Shown here in pieces: positions 7,901 through 8,835 of a stretch of DNA of 8,835 nt. Numbering within the stretch: position 1 is the stretch's first letter; each line of letters begins with the position of its first letter. Source of the DNA: JBKHDT01 sp049974825 (GTDB taxonomy: Bacteria > Pseudomonadota > Gammaproteobacteria > Halothiobacillales > Halothiobacillaceae). The translations under genes were made by a program, and so were the position numbers. The notes under the pieces were generated by a model. It ran no database searches. It was not told the origin of the DNA and worked only from the letters and a program-made list of their open reading frames with translations. The stretch spans positions 1-8,835 of the forward strand of contig JBNGDJ010000098.1 in assembly GCA_049974825.1 (NCBI GenBank), in the 5' to 3' direction.

Positions 7901-8716
7901 GTGCGCGCCCATGTCGCGGCCATCAACGGAAACCCGCATGCCAAGAACTTTCTCAAGTACCGGGGTGCAGGGGATACCAAAAAGGTCTACTCAGAGTACC
8001 TGCGCTCCATCCACGACGAAGTCGAAACGCGCTTCCACCGTCGGATGAAGGCCGGGGGCTGGGATCAGACGCCGCTCAAGGAAATGCGCAACGCATCAAG
8101 TGTCGGCACCGTGGGCATGGATTTCGACATCGGGCTGGACGAGGCCATGGTGCGCAACCTCAAGCGCAACGGCCAGCCAGCCAGCGGCCCGGAATGGCAG
8201 GTAGAGGCAGCGAAGGCCTGGGAAGAAGCTTACGAACAGGTGACAGGCCACAAGGCAGGACTGGCCTGGGAGAACGTCACAACGCCCACGCACCCGGAAA
8301 GCTACCGGGACATCACCTGGCTGAGCGACCCCACCAAGGCGAAAAAGGCCTGGGGCCAACAGGCAGCGGACGTCTCGCGTTACAAGAACTGGCACATGCT
8401 CAACGATCCCAACCTCTCCCAGATGGAAGCCCTGCAGGAAGTCAGCCGCGGAACCGCCAAGGACATCCAGACCAAGCTTGCGCCCTTGCTCGACGCGGTC
8501 AAACCGAAGTCACCCGCCAGCCTTGAACGGATGGGGATGGCCAAGGATCACTGGCGTCAGGTGCAGCGCATCCTGGCTGACTTCGGCGACAACACCATTG
8601 ACCCGGTCACCGCCAATCGGCGGATTCGCGAACTCACCGGCGGGAAGGACATCCCGCAGGTCGCTGACGAGATGACGATGCTGCTTGAGAGCGTTACCCG
8701 ATTCGCCGACCGATGA
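4994..8716 (+). CDS. Large exported multidomain protein of unknown function
   Basis: This 1240-residue protein is not one I recognise. Residues 1-25 form a Sec signal peptide (basic MNKSR, hydrophobic core, likely cut after SLA at 25), so it should act outside the cytoplasm. Then come a helical Ala/Glu region with a Pro-rich linker (about 140-168) and a helical block (about 170-320). A beta-rich domain follows (about 327-445, starting LEGVWVGHERVV). Next is a charged coiled coil (about 455-495), a helical region (about 500-585), and a second long Glu/Arg coiled-coil region (about 600-715, 750-790). A Gly/Ala-rich helical stretch (about 800-885) and a Ser/Pro linker (about 887-910) follow. The C-terminal part has a short Ala-rich coiled coil (about 918-965) and a compact domain (about 975-1240). 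In that domain G1041-M-D1043-F-D1045 and R1105-D1106 stand out. This resembles the G-x-DxD signature of nucleotidyltransferase folds, but the spacing is not standard. The layout of long stalk, hydrophobic helices and compact C-terminal domain recalls exported polymorphic toxins. No immunity gene follows within the window. Codon use matches the neighbours. The start is supported by the signal peptide and a weak AAGG 10 bases upstream. Confidence 0.9.
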   Translation: MNKSRWQTPVLILALALWMPGLSLAETAAKPDSGVSAASDRVSPTPQRAGDEDEALRGLAQEGALTVRALIAYDRLPASARGEILGLRGQGTDILGADLNAVEQLLSEHGETLSPAQRNAVEQIRQTLQSISSETASDQAVAAPATEPDSAGALPPVPPIQMPPAIDPVAIGQQQYAGLISTAEEAMRALAGPLSKAEQAQFDTRWSRYRDFPSAEIEEYFRQATPLLAELVNLNEALAIASAEFDFAWEEAMIAAEYESERDAAIGLSMAARQRDLIRGMKERADEIAAALSALGDAPDPVAAQEQAARRHAEAVQVVRELSPQSPLEGVWVGHERVVKVGQKGDGWIDGILSDPLLFVVYDAGEPGAPDYRALLLNNEDPEEVARDGDIPYVDFLPITGDDGNYPALLPGFQDGRLAFFHTVVDGEDEWELTVEARQVSGTTASYPPMVRRDTVEQAFAKTLARIQEEREQIQAEEAARKQAAEAAESNRDPSAPVDTEALMANIMAGLQGDMDRSSELVGLGFEESVAESTLEDFHRQYRWTTPFIEAADEWLRARRFGENIEQDRQTFLAMLKPRIAAIEPSNQTAQPTLAEPTIDEDTAAQDAAREAAEKEEQLKRERIAFHEANIRIVQRNLERDRAELAEETDPDRRAQLRFRIVTAQSDIQSEQDRIASIQTGKTVHSRTVFDDYAHDVMIHNIRRTQQEMQQFERTQQALYRLAGMMPEDEADNMRAFIDRQITPDMLASRDQAALRQIAKVVGRRVQGYHQQQEAAAEEEAAWAMFGEEAATNIKTAADQSLMVLSMAGGQPVETAYIAVTGYIEAGPAEAAMRAASSFGGRAAIAVEALRGYQDGGLEGAAKRAAVAYAMAKGMEYGMKKVMARGTPTGGADAPSRTASPARPLPDASDAAQIASRVDVDEQRALAAFKRARKQGEELVSDLQQAQARVAAAAAAGRPAEELIELQGRVRAHVAAINGNPHAKNFLKYRGAGDTKKVYSEYLRSIHDEVETRFHRRMKAGGWDQTPLKEMRNASSVGTVGMDFDIGLDEAMVRNLKRNGQPASGPEWQVEAAKAWEEAYEQVTGHKAGLAWENVTTPTHPESYRDITWLSDPTKAKKAWGQQAADVSRYKNWHMLNDPNLSQMEALQEVSRGTAKDIQTKLAPLLDAVKPKSPASLERMGMAKDHWRQVQRILADFGDNTIDPVTANRRIRELTGGKDIPQVADEMTMLLESVTRFADR

Positions 8717-8781
8717 TCCCTGCGACGGCATCCGGCCTGCGGGCTGCAGAGTCGTGGTGGTTTAGTCCGGCCGCGGTGGTT

Positions 8782-8800
8782 GGGCCTGCAGAGCAGGCCC
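8782..8800. repeat. REP-like palindrome 1
   Basis: GGGCCTGC, loop AGA, GCAGGCCC forms a perfect 8-bp stem 65 bases after the stop of the large gene. No T-run follows. It is separated by only 6 bases from a second palindrome with the same loop, which fits a REP-type pair more than a single intrinsic terminator. It may still slow or end transcription and protect the 3' end of the mRNA. Confidence 0.7.
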
Positions 8801-8806
8801 GGCAGG

Positions 8807-8831
8807 CGTTCCCAAGCAGAGCTTGGGAACG
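8807..8831. repeat. REP-like palindrome 2
   Basis: CGTTCCCAAGC, loop AGA, GCTTGGGAACG forms a perfect 11-bp stem. Palindromes of the type GTTCCCA(A/C)GC...TGGGAAC are widely repeated in proteobacterial intergenic regions, so this is likely a dispersed genomic repeat. It ends 4 bases before the window edge, so further units of the array could lie outside. Confidence 0.75.
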
Positions 8832-8835
8832 AGGG

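Noticed and set aside
8782..8831. Classical rho-independent terminator after the large gene
   Set aside because: Neither stem is followed by a T-run on either strand. A REP-type repeat explains the pair better.

Overview
The window looks like a chromosomal piece of a GC-rich Gammaproteobacterium. This rests on the high GC content, the style of the RND efflux genes, and palindromic intergenic repeats of the REP kind. Chromatiales or Xanthomonadales relatives would fit, but that is a guess. No rRNA, tRNA, CRISPR array or transposase gene is visible.

Layout, left to right: (1) bases 1-48 hold the last 15 codons of a + strand gene whose tail resembles the end of a methyl-accepting chemotaxis protein. 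(2) Bases 70-250 hold a non-coding, MITE-like element with 13-bp perfect terminal inverted repeats. (3) Bases 258-4435 (minus strand) hold a two-gene efflux operon: a lipoprotein membrane fusion protein followed, with a 4-base ATGA overlap, by an RND (HAE-1 type) inner membrane pump. (4) Bases 4436-4993 are a divergent intergenic region. It contains a second, inverted and diverged copy of the element at 4746-4933. (5) Bases 4994-8716 (+) encode a 1240-residue exported protein that I cannot assign to a known family. (6) Bases 8717-8835 contain two strong palindromes of REP type, each with an AGA loop.

The fusion protein and the pump should form a drug- or solute-exporting complex driven by the proton gradient. 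No outer membrane channel gene or regulator lies in the window, so a TolC-like channel would have to come from elsewhere. The large protein is transcribed away from the efflux operon and has no visible functional link to it.

The two things most worth a second look are the large exported protein and the pair of related elements. The large protein is built as signal peptide, helical region, beta-rich domain, coiled coils, Gly/Ala-rich helices and a compact C-terminal domain with a G-x-D-x-D motif. The two element copies sit in opposite orientation exactly at the two edges of the efflux operon.
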